Assembly: GCF_002368415.1 (NCBI RefSeq)
Contig: NZ_AP018290.1
Location: 731,244-795,243 of the forward strand
Length of the DNA: 64,000 nucleotides
DNA from: Calothrix sp. NIES-4105
GTDB lineage: Bacteria; Cyanobacteriota; Cyanobacteriia; Cyanobacteriales; Nostocaceae
Direction: 5' to 3'
Positions 48,260 through 57,800 of the stretch are shown here, in pieces. Within the stretch, counting starts at the first letter, position 1, and each line of letters begins with the position of its first letter. The position numbers were made by a program, and so were the translations under genes. The notes beneath the pieces are model-generated. The model saw only the letters and a list, made by a program, of their open reading frames with translations, was not told the origin of the DNA and made no database searches.

Positions 48260-48772
48260 TTAATGATTGTGATGTGTTTGCTTCCAGACTTTAGGTGAAA
48301 CATTATGGTAATCACGAAACTGTTTAAAAAAATGATTCGGGGTTTGATATCCAACAGAAATAGCAATCTCATATACAGACAAATTTGTTTTTAACAATAA
48401 ATCGCGCGCTTGTGCCAAACGGCGCTCAGTAATCCAATCATTTACTGTTTTTCCAGTCAAATTTCGCACTAAACAGCTTAAGTATGCACCTGAATAACCA
48501 ACAAATTGTGCTACTTCTTTAAGACTAATCGGTTCTTGATAATTTAATTCAATATATTTAAACACTTCTTCGAGTTTAGGAATAGGTGGAAAAATAGATT
48601 TATCCATCATCAACTCGCCATTATTTATATTGTCGATATTATTTAACAAATTCTGAATTATTTCAACAGAGTAGTCACCTAAATCAACCACCTGAATACC
48701 TGCTGTCTGGAGACAATTAAAAAACACTTTTTGATTTACAGAATTTTCTTCTACCGCTAAAATTTTTGCCAT
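48260..48772 (-). CDS. AraC-family regulator with remnant receiver-like N-terminus
   Basis: The 170-residue protein has a C-terminal AraC DNA-binding domain with both helix-turn-helices (SLKEVAQFVGYSGAYLSCLV and EIAISVGYQTPNHFFKQF). The first 50 residues (ILAVEENSVNQKVFFNCL) resemble only the start of a response-regulator receiver and lack the rest, including the phospho-acceptor region. AGGAGGT precedes the ATG. A promoter-like repeat lies about 110 bp upstream. Targets are unknown; the secreted-protein genes around it are candidates. Confidence 0.85.
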   Translation of the reverse strand: MAKILAVEENSVNQKVFFNCLQTAGIQVVDLGDYSVEIIQNLLNNIDNINNGELMMDKSIFPPIPKLEEVFKYIELNYQEPISLKEVAQFVGYSGAYLSCLVRNLTGKTVNDWITERRLAQARDLLLKTNLSVYEIAISVGYQTPNHFFKQFRDYHNVSPKVWKQTHHNH

Positions 48773-49386
48773 TATGACCTCCTAAATATCGTCCTACTAT
48801 ATGATTAGTACCAGCTACTATTTAATGTATTTGACGTTGCATGTAACGTTTATACAGAGGTTTATTGTTCACCCTTTCCTTTCAACTTTCATGTCTCTAC
48901 AATATTGAATCAAATGTTAATTGTCAGTAGGGAAAAATAGGATGGTTGAAAAGTGCCACTGTTAACTAAAAACTTAACCACTAAGTCTTTTTCCAAGTTA
49001 ATATAAATAAACTATTAAATACATTTGTTCAGTCATGTTAACTTTAGGCATTGATTTAAACCTCAAGAGTGTATATTAGTTAGGACTTACGCAACCGGTA
49101 CATTAAAAGCGTAGGGTGTGTGACGCCGTTTGATGAATTTGGACATAACTATAAGACTTGTAGCCTGATCGCACCAGCGAGGTTTTGTGACAATATCGTA
49201 AGTCCTGTTAGTATTGAAGACAGATTTATGAATGTTAAGAGTAAATTACTTGAGTGGCGCCCTGCTCCAAAAAACAGTATCAAATCCGATAGTATTCATA
49301 GTTTTGCTTTTCTTGTTAAGTTATGTGTACGTTTGACAGTTTTTTGTTGAGCCGATACAAATATAGATTAAGCAAGACGCTTGTAC
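48773..49386. other. Intergenic region upstream of the AraC gene
   Basis: It contains the promoter-like element (48880-48990) and scraps of repeats. A short stretch at 49190-49265 repeats sequence near the start of the small gene at 46006 (GTATTGAAG(A/G)CAGATTTATG and ACTTGAGTGGCGCC). No gene is seen. Confidence 0.5.
48880..48990 (-). promoter_or_regulatory. Repeated promoter-like element, copy 2
   Basis: On the minus strand CTGACA (48927-48922) and TATTGT (48904-48899) are 17 bp apart, preceded by CCTATTTTTCCCTA. The AraC gene starts about 125 bp downstream. Confidence 0.6.
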
Positions 49387-51105
49387 TCATATTGCATCCT
49401 GACAGCAAATTTGCTTAAGTTGCTTGCTCAATTCAGGAATGGTTACTGTATTAAATTTGTCTAGCTGTTCTTTCTTTGTTCCTAGTTCTTTGTGCATATT
49501 GACACCATTTTTCAAAGTGGCATAAATTTCAGTAAGTGCTTGATCATACAACTCAGAAATGCGTTGCTTTAGCTCTTCAGTCAAAGTTACAAACTGTGCT
49601 TCAACTTGTTTCTTGATTTGGCATTCTAGTTCGCGAGTCGTGCTAAGTGTTGAGGAAACAATAGACTGTTTTTCTGAGATTTGCATTTCCTTCTTATATG
49701 CCACGCGGACAATTTGTCCTGCACCAATAGTAAATACTCCTAGTGGAAGGGCTGGAATTAACAATAGAAAACCAGCAAATTGTATTCCTGTCGCTATTGT
49801 TCCCATCTGATTACTAGTTTTTTTCTGCATCAACACAGCTTTTCGATTAGCAGGAGTTGGATCAAAACTAGTTAGTAAGTCTTCAACTTTGACAATGTTG
49901 TCTCCAAATAAGTCCCTGAGTTCCTCTTCAACCAACTTGCTGATTTCCACCATTTCGCTAGACAATTTACTACTGATAAAAGATTGTTGAGAGTAGAAGA
50001 ATTCAGCCCAGATTGTATCAAGATAACTAGGAAGATAGCGTCTAATTGTTGTAATGTCTTCAACAGACATAATTTCTTTAGGAAGTTGTTCTCGGAGTGC
50101 ATTACTAAAGCCTTCAATTTCTCTAAAGAACTCCTCTTTAATCAAAGTACTCATAAAAAGCTCTACGCGGTTTTGAGATTTTTCAACGCGCGTCTGTAGC
50201 CATTGATTTCGTGAGTCAATTTGATTCATCAGGTCTTTGCATTGAGCCTCATTGAGAGCAAGTAGGGCATTTTGACGGATAATCCCCTCTGTTAGCTCTG
50301 TCAGGCAGATTTCCATAGCCTGACATAATGCTGCCGATTTAAGCGAATTGTGCTTCTCAAGTAAACTAACTTTAACTAAACTCATTAGAGCTTCATATCC
50401 ATAGTCAGCAAGAACAGCGCTAGACTCAATTAAAACTGGTTGGCTCTCATATGACCCCAAAAAGGAACGCACCAGTTCAACAATAGATACATGCTCGTCT
50501 TCTGGAACTAAATCCATCTGATTAATAACAATTGCAACTCTCTCTAAACCAAAATTTGAAACTAAGATGTTCTTAATAAACTGCTTTTCCTGTTCAGACA
50601 ATAGAGCGGTAGCCTTAAGAACTAAAATTATGTAATCGGTTTTGGCTAACAGTTCCTTCCACTCAGTAATTGAGCGTCTAGCTGCAATACTTTCAATCCT
50701 GATTTCACTGGTCTTTAAAAGTTCACAGTTTGTTTCTACTTTTATGCTTGAATATTTTGTAAAATCTGTATTAGAACGAGTTACAATCGACCAAAGTTCT
50801 TTCTGGGGAATAGGTTGATTCAAACCATTAGTAGTAGCTAGTTCAACAGCGTCGGTTCCTCCATACTGAATATTAATACTAATAGGCGCCTTGGGAATTG
50901 GTGAGACGGGTAATATTGGCTGCTCTAGAAGGACATTGCTCAAGGAGGAACGTCCAGAACCAGTAGAGCCTACAACGAGAATTCTGAGCTTGGAAGTATT
51001 GAGTTGTTCTCTTACCGCAGTAACCAATTTGGTAGTGGTTGGCTCCTGTAGTTCAACAGCAATATCATTAATTTTGTCTAAGAGCGAGTGAATGGTTTCT
51101 AGCAT
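49387..51105 (-). CDS. Dynamin-like GTPase
   Basis: The 572-residue protein has an N-terminal GTPase domain with P-loop VVGSTGSGRSSLSN (Arg where Lys is usual), and NQMD in the position of the guanine-specificity NKxD. Long coiled-coil helices follow. A hydrophobic hairpin (about 435-465, FAGFLLLIPALPLGVFTIG) could insert into membrane like the paddle of bacterial dynamins. Such proteins remodel membranes or act in stress and phage responses. A promoter-like repeat lies about 180 bp upstream. Confidence 0.8.
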   Translation of the reverse strand: MLETIHSLLDKINDIAVELQEPTTTKLVTAVREQLNTSKLRILVVGSTGSGRSSLSNVLLEQPILPVSPIPKAPISINIQYGGTDAVELATTNGLNQPIPQKELWSIVTRSNTDFTKYSSIKVETNCELLKTSEIRIESIAARRSITEWKELLAKTDYIILVLKATALLSEQEKQFIKNILVSNFGLERVAIVINQMDLVPEDEHVSIVELVRSFLGSYESQPVLIESSAVLADYGYEALMSLVKVSLLEKHNSLKSAALCQAMEICLTELTEGIIRQNALLALNEAQCKDLMNQIDSRNQWLQTRVEKSQNRVELFMSTLIKEEFFREIEGFSNALREQLPKEIMSVEDITTIRRYLPSYLDTIWAEFFYSQQSFISSKLSSEMVEISKLVEEELRDLFGDNIVKVEDLLTSFDPTPANRKAVLMQKKTSNQMGTIATGIQFAGFLLLIPALPLGVFTIGAGQIVRVAYKKEMQISEKQSIVSSTLSTTRELECQIKKQVEAQFVTLTEELKQRISELYDQALTEIYATLKNGVNMHKELGTKKEQLDKFNTVTIPELSKQLKQICCQDAI

Positions 51106-51503
51106 AGATGTTTAGTTAGGGGTTTGGTTAGGGGCTAAGGTTTGACAATTTGACTGACTCGTTGGTTTAATTCTTCAGTAGTTAGCAGTGACTTTGTAGA
51201 GGATGGCGTTTTGCCAGAGAGTGAATAATAAAGTTGCGAATCCGCAAACAGCCTGAGCAATCCCGGCTTTCAACTTTCATGTCTCTACGATATTGATTAC
51301 AATTTAAATTGTCAGTAGGTAAAAATAGGATGCTTGAAAAGTGCGGCTGCTTAGTCCTATGTTCATCCAGGTATAACGAAAATTTATAAAAAATAAGGGT
51401 AAAAGTATTTCTACCTCCTAACTTGCACCTTGTCAACAAGAGTAAGGTGGGCAGTGCCCACCGTACAACCAGTACAACCAGCCAGAATTAACAACATAGA
51501 TCA
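51106..51503. other. Intergenic region between protease and dynamin-like genes
   Basis: It holds a repeated promoter-like element (51270-51345) and a 50-bp repeat also found at 9130-9185 and 16560-16615 (AAAAAATAAGGGTAAAAGTA). No convincing gene is present. Confidence 0.5.
51270..51345 (-). promoter_or_regulatory. Repeated promoter-like element, copy 3
   Basis: On the minus strand CTGACA (51315-51310), 17 bp, TATCGT (51292-51287). The dynamin-like gene starts about 180 bp downstream. Confidence 0.55.
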
Positions 51504-52706
51504 CTACTTCTCCGCAACGATTTTTGTTTGGCATTCTTGAATAAGTTTATCTACTTGCGAATGTTGCGGAAATAATCGCTTGACGTTTTCAAATTTCTCA
51601 ATTGCTTGGGTATATACACCTTGACTATAAAGTTCCAATCCTTCGTTGTAAAACTTGTCAACTGCTCCTTCCTCATTATCTACACCAGCTTGTCGTACAA
51701 ATTCCATAATTGTATTACTAGTGAATGCAAAGGCAAAGCCAGATACTTCTTGCCCATTAACTGGCTCTCCACCAAAGGTAGTTATGCCAATTACTTCGCC
51801 TTTTTCGTTGAGAACGGGGCCACCTGAGTTACCATGTGTTACAGAGGCACTAATTTGGAAAACAGGTGAACCATCAGCTAACTGTTTTTTTGCAGAAATT
51901 TCGCCACTAGTAATGGTTGCTTCTGCAAAGGATTTTTCATCTAAAATGCTAGGGTTAATTCCTGGGTATCCCAGTGCAACGATTTTATCTTGAATTTGTA
52001 CTTGCTCGGAATCAGCTAGCTTTAATACAGGCGCATTTTTTATTTCGACCTTAATTACAGCAACATCTTTACCTTGACCAGTAGGGGCGCCGGATACTTT
52101 AATTTCAAAAGGTAAAGTCTCACCGTTGGGTAAAATTACACTGTTAATTTGCTTAATTTCTTCAATAAATTCAGAGCTATTGTCAATTTCTTGAAGAGCT
52201 TTAGGATTGTTTAACAGTTCGTTAGGATTTACACCTAAATCTTGAGCAATTTGCTCAACATAGTTTTCAAACAATGCTTTTTGGCATTCTTGAGAATTTT
52301 TACTTGCTTCAACTACGTGAACATTTGTAACGATGTAACCATCAGAGTTGACAAAGAAGCCAGAACCCATTCCACCAGCAGAAACATCGTAAACTTTACT
52401 TTGATTGTTGTAGTTAGAACGAACTTTGGCTGTGCAACCGCTAGCAATTTGAACTACGGCAGGTTTGGTATAATCAGCTAAGGGTACTCGGTTTTGGATA
52501 GAAAGCGGACGATTTAATTGAGTGGGGTTACTATCGTTTTGACGAAGTTTACCAAGGTTTAGTTGTGTAACTACAACTTTATCGTTTGCGTTATCAAGAG
52601 CATCTGCTTTTTTGGAACCGCAACCAGTCAGAAGATTTACTGCGAATAAAGAAGAAGCAAAAATAGCAAAGAATTTTTTACTGGTTTTGTTAGTGTTGTG
52701 TAGCAT
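51504..52706 (-). CDS. Trypsin-like serine protease lipoprotein (S1C type) with TPR tail
   Basis: The start MLHNTNKTSKKFF is preferred over the in-frame ATG at 52739 because the intervening bases are a leader shared with other genes. The signal ends NLLTGC, a lipobox. The catalytic triad is His in IVTNVHVVEA, Asp in GKDVAVIKVE and Ser in THGNSGGPVLN. No PDZ domain follows; instead the C-terminus has a TPR-like pair (YSQGVYTQAIEKFENVKRLF). It would act on the periplasmic face. A dead fragment of a relative lies at 18191. Confidence 0.88.
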   Translation of the reverse strand: MLHNTNKTSKKFFAIFASSLFAVNLLTGCGSKKADALDNANDKVVVTQLNLGKLRQNDSNPTQLNRPLSIQNRVPLADYTKPAVVQIASGCTAKVRSNYNNQSKVYDVSAGGMGSGFFVNSDGYIVTNVHVVEASKNSQECQKALFENYVEQIAQDLGVNPNELLNNPKALQEIDNSSEFIEEIKQINSVILPNGETLPFEIKVSGAPTGQGKDVAVIKVEIKNAPVLKLADSEQVQIQDKIVALGYPGINPSILDEKSFAEATITSGEISAKKQLADGSPVFQISASVTHGNSGGPVLNEKGEVIGITTFGGEPVNGQEVSGFAFAFTSNTIMEFVRQAGVDNEEGAVDKFYNEGLELYSQGVYTQAIEKFENVKRLFPQHSQVDKLIQECQTKIVAEK

Positions 52707-52745
52707 ATGAGTGTTTGTTGAATTCGATGATTCCATCAAATAACA
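52707..52745 (-). promoter_or_regulatory. Conserved leader preceding secreted-protein starts
   Basis: GATGGAATCATCGAATTCAA followed by CAAACACTCAT precedes the protease ATG. Nearly the same sequence precedes the starts at 60913, 16430 and about 9001. In the 60913 case the internal ATG is missing (ATAGAATC), which argues that this is untranslated leader. Confidence 0.6.
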
Positions 52746-53271
52746 ACGCTTATCGACTTCAGGCTCGAGTTATTTTTGTACGGTTTTACTTGCCTACGAC
52801 TTAATTTGAGAAATATTGCCGATATAACTCACAACTCTGAATGGGTGACAAAGGCGCCTCTCTAGCTTATTTTTTCTAGAGCAGCAAAACTAACTTGAAA
52901 GGTGAAGTGTGCATTGCTTACAGCAGTTTTCGGGAATTTGTACCACAATCATAAACCTAACCCCCTTTCCTACAAGGGAAGTGGGAATGTCAAAGCCTCT
53001 CTCCTTGTAGGATACTGCTGGCGATTCAAGGGTGGTGCCCATTACCACAACGATTTTACGCCATTCCAGACCTCGTAGAGACGCGATTAATCGCGTCTCT
53101 ACCCGCCAATTTGTGTTAAATGGGGGGTCTGAACCTCTATTCGCCAGCAGTATCCTTGTAGGAGAGAGGTTTGGAGAGAGGTCAAAACGTGGTTTATTTA
53201 CCTGAAAATACCTGTAATTACGTAGGCGCCGTTCCTCCACCCAACCTACGAGTTTTACGAAAGAAGCGCTA
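52746..53271. other. Intergenic region with palindromes and shared scraps
   Basis: It contains a scrap of the HTH-AAA gene end (52808-52835), GGCGCC followed by CTCTAG...CTAGAG hairpin sequence (52851-52877, also at 59540) and a GTAGAGACGCG palindrome (53075-53102). The block 53160-53230 is repeated at 60460-60520. No gene is seen. Confidence 0.6.
53075..53102. repeat. GTAGAGACGCG palindrome, intergenic
   Basis: This is a perfect 28-nt palindrome with ends GTAGAGACGCG and CGCGTCTCTAC and centre ATTAAT. It is the same family as the in-gene copy at 864-891. Confidence 0.85.
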
Positions 53272-54558
53272 CTACTTCGAGAAATATTGTCTATATAATT
53301 CGCAGCTTGGCAAAACTTCGTTATCTTGTATATTGATTAACCCCAGAGCATTTAGCTTTGAGCAAGTTTTTTTACTTAATTGCGTGTCTTGTGTAGTTGT
53401 AATTATCTGTTTTAACCCGGCTTCTAATTCGGGATGCTGTTCTAAAATTGACTCCAGGCGCCGTAAGTAAGTACTATATATTCCTGTTGTAGTAGGCGCC
53501 GTTTGTAAAAGTTGAGCTAGAGTCATATCTTGACGCGCGACATGGTATAGCGCCAAACGTACTAAAAATGGGTGTCCACCTACCATTTTCATTAATTGTA
53601 AAACTTCTCTATCGCTCCAATTCAGATGGTGGAGTTGTGCTAAATGGTGTACTTGCTCTGGTGTAAACTCTGGTAATTCTACTGGTAGACCAACGTTGAA
53701 AGGCGATTGATTTAAGTTTATTGGTACATAAACTTCTGTAGAGTGGACTATTACTAACCGCAGTTTCTTCCAAATCGTGCGTTGTTTACCTTCTTCGTGG
53801 AGTACACGCAGTAAACCAAAGAAGTCTGAGGAAATATCCGGGTACTCAAATACTTTATCAACTTCATCCAAACCCAAAGTCAGAGGTTGATTGATTTCTG
53901 GGAGCAGATACCGTTCAAAATACTCTTGACAGCACAGGTTTCCACCCATGATGTCAGCTAAATCCCAGTACTTATCTAGTTTCGGAGTTAAATCTAGAGC
54001 ATTGGAAACACTAACACAGAACCATTTTAGGAATGTATCGATATCACTAAAACATTTTTGTACAGCTTTCTGCAGACTTAAATATACAGTTCTATCTCCC
54101 TGCTGCTTTGCCCGATGTTGAATCTTTGCCAGTAGGGAAGATTTACCCATTTGTCTGGGCGCCTTAATTCTAATCAAAGAACCAGGTTTACTAATTTCCT
54201 CGTAGCAGCGTTGCTCAATAGGTGGACGTTCAATGTAAAAAGGGGAATTTACAGACATTTGCCCCTCTGGATATTCGAGCGTTGTATTAGATGGAGGGTT
54301 TTGCGATGCTAATTGTTGTAGTTCTTCTGGTTCTAATTGGTTAGGCAAGACAGCATAATCTCGCCAATTCAGACCTAATCTCTCACAAATCTGAACAAAA
54401 TACCTACGGTCAACAGATCTGGAGTTAACAAAATTACTAATCGTAGATGCAGCAATACCTAGGTCTTCTGCAAAATCCTGCTGACTAAAAAATTCCCCGG
54501 TGATACGCTGCAAGACATTTTGTTGTTGATCTCTCCGTAGGGTGACAGAACGTGCCAT
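53272..54558 (-). CDS. HTH and AAA_35-like ATPase protein
   Basis: The 428-residue protein has an N-terminal helix-turn-helix (about 20-65, QDFAEDLGIAASTISNFVN) and then an AAA_35-like ATPase with P-loop RQMGKSSLLAK and Walker B LTLGLDEVDKVFEYP. The C-terminal winged-helix-like region ends CELYRQYFSK. It has no repeat sensor. It is divergent from the STAND-like gene at 54880 and shares its upstream region; a C-terminal remnant lies next to the STAND-like gene at 1707. It is a candidate regulator or partner of these genes (inference). Confidence 0.8.
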   Translation of the reverse strand: MARSVTLRRDQQQNVLQRITGEFFSQQDFAEDLGIAASTISNFVNSRSVDRRYFVQICERLGLNWRDYAVLPNQLEPEELQQLASQNPPSNTTLEYPEGQMSVNSPFYIERPPIEQRCYEEISKPGSLIRIKAPRQMGKSSLLAKIQHRAKQQGDRTVYLSLQKAVQKCFSDIDTFLKWFCVSVSNALDLTPKLDKYWDLADIMGGNLCCQEYFERYLLPEINQPLTLGLDEVDKVFEYPDISSDFFGLLRVLHEEGKQRTIWKKLRLVIVHSTEVYVPINLNQSPFNVGLPVELPEFTPEQVHHLAQLHHLNWSDREVLQLMKMVGGHPFLVRLALYHVARQDMTLAQLLQTAPTTTGIYSTYLRRLESILEQHPELEAGLKQIITTTQDTQLSKKTCSKLNALGLINIQDNEVLPSCELYRQYFSK

Positions 54559-54594
54559 AGGTAATTTGCTTTGACGCTACTAAACCGAGTTTAC

Positions 54595-54850
54595 AAGATA
54601 ATTATATTATTGATAAAGTTAGCCATAAGTCGAATGTAACTCAAATTTCTTATGGTTTAACTCGAATTCCGTCATGTTTTGATATGTAAGGTGCGATCTG
54701 CGCTATTACAATCAATCAAAGTAACGAGAAATTAAACTGCTTCCACGCACCTACTTACGCCAATTAGCACATAAATCGCGTCGGTGCGATCTGCGCCATT
54801 ACAATCAATCAAGGTAACGAGAAATTAAACTGCTTTCACGCACCCTACTT
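54595..54850 (+). promoter_or_regulatory. Divergent control region of HTH-AAA and STAND-like genes
   Basis: It has the GCCATAAGTCGAATGT block, half-sites AACTCAAATTTCTTAT and AACTCGAATTCCGTCATG 21 bp apart, then two copies of the 60-bp repeat (54691-54753 and 54785-54845) whose left ends read GGTGCGATCTGCGC. All elements lie between the divergent starts at 54558 and 54880. Confidence 0.6.
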
Positions 54851-54879
54851 AAGTAATTTCTATATATGGTGACTCAATC

Positions 54880-57800
54880 ATGACAACAGATTATGAGTAT
54901 AAAGTAGGAGGTAGTTTAGGAGAAAACGCCCCTTCTTACGTTACTAGACAAGCAGATTTTGACCTTTACCACAGCTTAAAGGCGGGAGAGTTCTGTTATA
55001 TTTTTAACTCTCGCCAAATGGGTAAAACGAGTTTAATAGTTCGGACAATGAACAAATTACAAGCAGAGGGGTTTGCTTGTACTTCTCTTGATTTTTCAGT
55101 ACGAGGTAGTCGAGATATTAAGTCAGAACAGTGGTATGCTGGCATAGTTTACAAGTTGACAACTAATTTTAACCTAGGTAATCCATCAGACATTCTCCGT
55201 AATTGGTGGCAAGAAAGAGGCGCCATTCCTCCGATAGAACGTTTAGAAGAGTTTATAGAAACAGTATTATTAGCATCTATCCAAAGTAAGATAATTATAT
55301 TTATTGATGAAATCGATAGTATTTTGAGTTTAGGCTTTGACACGGGTGATTTTTTTGCGTTAATTAGAAGCTGTTATGAAAAACGTAATTTTAACCCAGA
55401 GTATAGGCGCCTGACTTTTGCGTTAGTAGGAGTTGCGGCGCCAGGAGATTTAATTGCGGATAAAAGAAGAACACCCTTTAATATAGGTAAAGCGATACAA
55501 CTAGAAGGATTTAAAGACAGTGAAATTGAACCTTTGGCAAAAGGATTTGAGGGTCAGATAGAAAATCCATTAGCATTAATACAAGAAATCTTGACTTGGA
55601 CAGGAGGACAACCCTTTTTAACACAGAAAATATGCAGGTTAATTGCTACCGACCAAAATAATGTAGAGACCGTATTAATTCGGTCTCCACATATCGCGTC
55701 TCATTTACAGGATTTAATTCAAAAAAACATCATAGAAAATTGGGAAAGTCATGATGAACCAGAACATATAAAAACAATCAGAGACCGGATGCTATTAGGA
55801 GAGCAGATAGCAGGACGTTTTTTAGGATGGTATCAGCAAATATTGCTATCAGGGTACATTCAAGCGGATGAAAGTATTGAACAAATAAAATTTCGTCTGA
55901 CAGGATTGGTCGTTAAACAGCAGGATATTATCAAAGTCTATAACCGAATATATTCGTCAGTTTTAAATTTAACTTGGGTAGAAAAAGAGTTAAGAAAAAT
56001 ACGCCCTTATTCGGAAAACTTTCAAGCATGGGTTGATAGTAACTATCAGGATGAGTCACGATTATTGCGAGGACAAGCTTTGCAGGATGCTTTGCAGTGG
56101 GCAACCGAGAAAAGCTTAAGTAGTGAAGATTCTAGGTATTTAACAGCTTCTCAGGAATTAGAAAAAAGGGAACTTTCTTCTTCTTTAACTGTTAAAGAAG
56201 AAGAAAGTCGAATATTATCAGCAGCGAATGAAACATTGACCAGAGCTTCTCAGAAAGCAAAAGGTCGAATTCGCTTAGGTAATATAATTTTCGCAGCATC
56301 TCTGGTAGCGGCAATATTTGCAGCTATTCTAGCAGGTATTGTTAATCATCAACGCCAAGAAGCTATCGTAATCAGAGGTTTGGAAACATCATCAGCCCAA
56401 TTGTTGCGCTTACCAAAATCATCTTTTACTTTAGAAAACTTAACTGATGCAATGCAATCAGTAATAAAGTTAAAAAAATTAGTTAATAATAGGCGCCTTC
56501 TCAAAGATTACCCTGCCATTAGTCCAGTATTAGCCTTGCAGACAACTCTAGATAATATCTTAGAAAAAAATTGGCTATCCGGGAGTGATGATATAGTATT
56601 CAGCCCAGATGGTCAAACTTTAGCTACTACTTCAGCTGATAACACAGCCAAATTGTGGAACCTAAAAGGTGTGGAAATTGCCACTTTCAAACATCAAGGT
56701 TGGGTCAGAAACGTAATATTTAGCCCAGATGGTCAGACAGTTGCAACTGCTTCAGATGATAACACAGCTAAGTTGTGGAACCTAAAAGGTGGGGAAATTG
56801 CCACTTTCCAACATCAAGGTTGGGTCAGAAACGTAATATTTAGCCCAGACGGGAAGACTCTTGCTACTGCTTCAGATGACAACACAGCTAAGTTGTGGAA
56901 CCTAAAAGGTAGGGAAATTGCTACTTTCCAACATCAAGGTGGGGTCAGAAACGTAGTATTTAGCCCAGATGGTCAGACTCTTGCTACTGCTTCAGGTGAT
57001 AGCACAGCCAAGTTGTGGAACCTAAAAGGTGAGGAAATTGCCACTCTCAAACATCAAGATGGAGTCAATAAAGTAGTATTTAGCCCAGATGGTCAGACTC
57101 TTGCTACTGCTTCAGGTGATAGCACAGCCAAGTTGTGGAACCTAAAAGGTGAGGAGATTACCACTTTCAAACATCAAGCTAGGGTCAACGACGTAGTATT
57201 TAGCCCAGATGGTCAGACTTTGGCTACTGCTTCAGGTAGCACAGCCAAGTTATGGAGCCTAAAAGGTAGAGAAATTGCAACTCTCCCACATCAAGCTGGG
57301 GTCAATAAAGTAGTATTTAGCCTAGATGGTCAAACTTTGGCTACTGCTTCAGATATGAACAAAGTTAAGTTGTGGAACCTAAATAATTGGGAAGTTACAA
57401 CTCTCGAAGATCAAGTCTTCAAAGTAGTATTCAGCCCAGATGGTCTGACTTTGGCTACTGCTTCAGTTAACAACACAGCCAAATTGTGGAACCTAATAGG
57501 TAGGGAAGTTATCACTCTCAAACATCAAGGTTGGGTCAGAAACGTAGTATTTAGCCCAGATGGTAAGACAGTTGCTACTGCTTTAGACGATAGCACAGCC
57601 AAGTTATGGAACCTAAATGGTGGGGAAATTATCACTCTCAAACATCAAGCTGGGGTTAATAAAGTAGTATTTAGCCCAAATGGTGAGACTTTGGCTACTG
57701 CTTCAGATGACAAAACAGCCAAGTTGTGGAACCTAAAAGGTGAGGAAATTGCCACTCTCAAACATCAAGGTGGGGTCAATAAAGTAGTATTTAGCCCAAA

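Noticed and set aside
52707-52739. Protease start at MMESSN
   Set aside because: The bases are a leader shared with other genes, one of which lacks the ATG, so the later MLH start is preferred.
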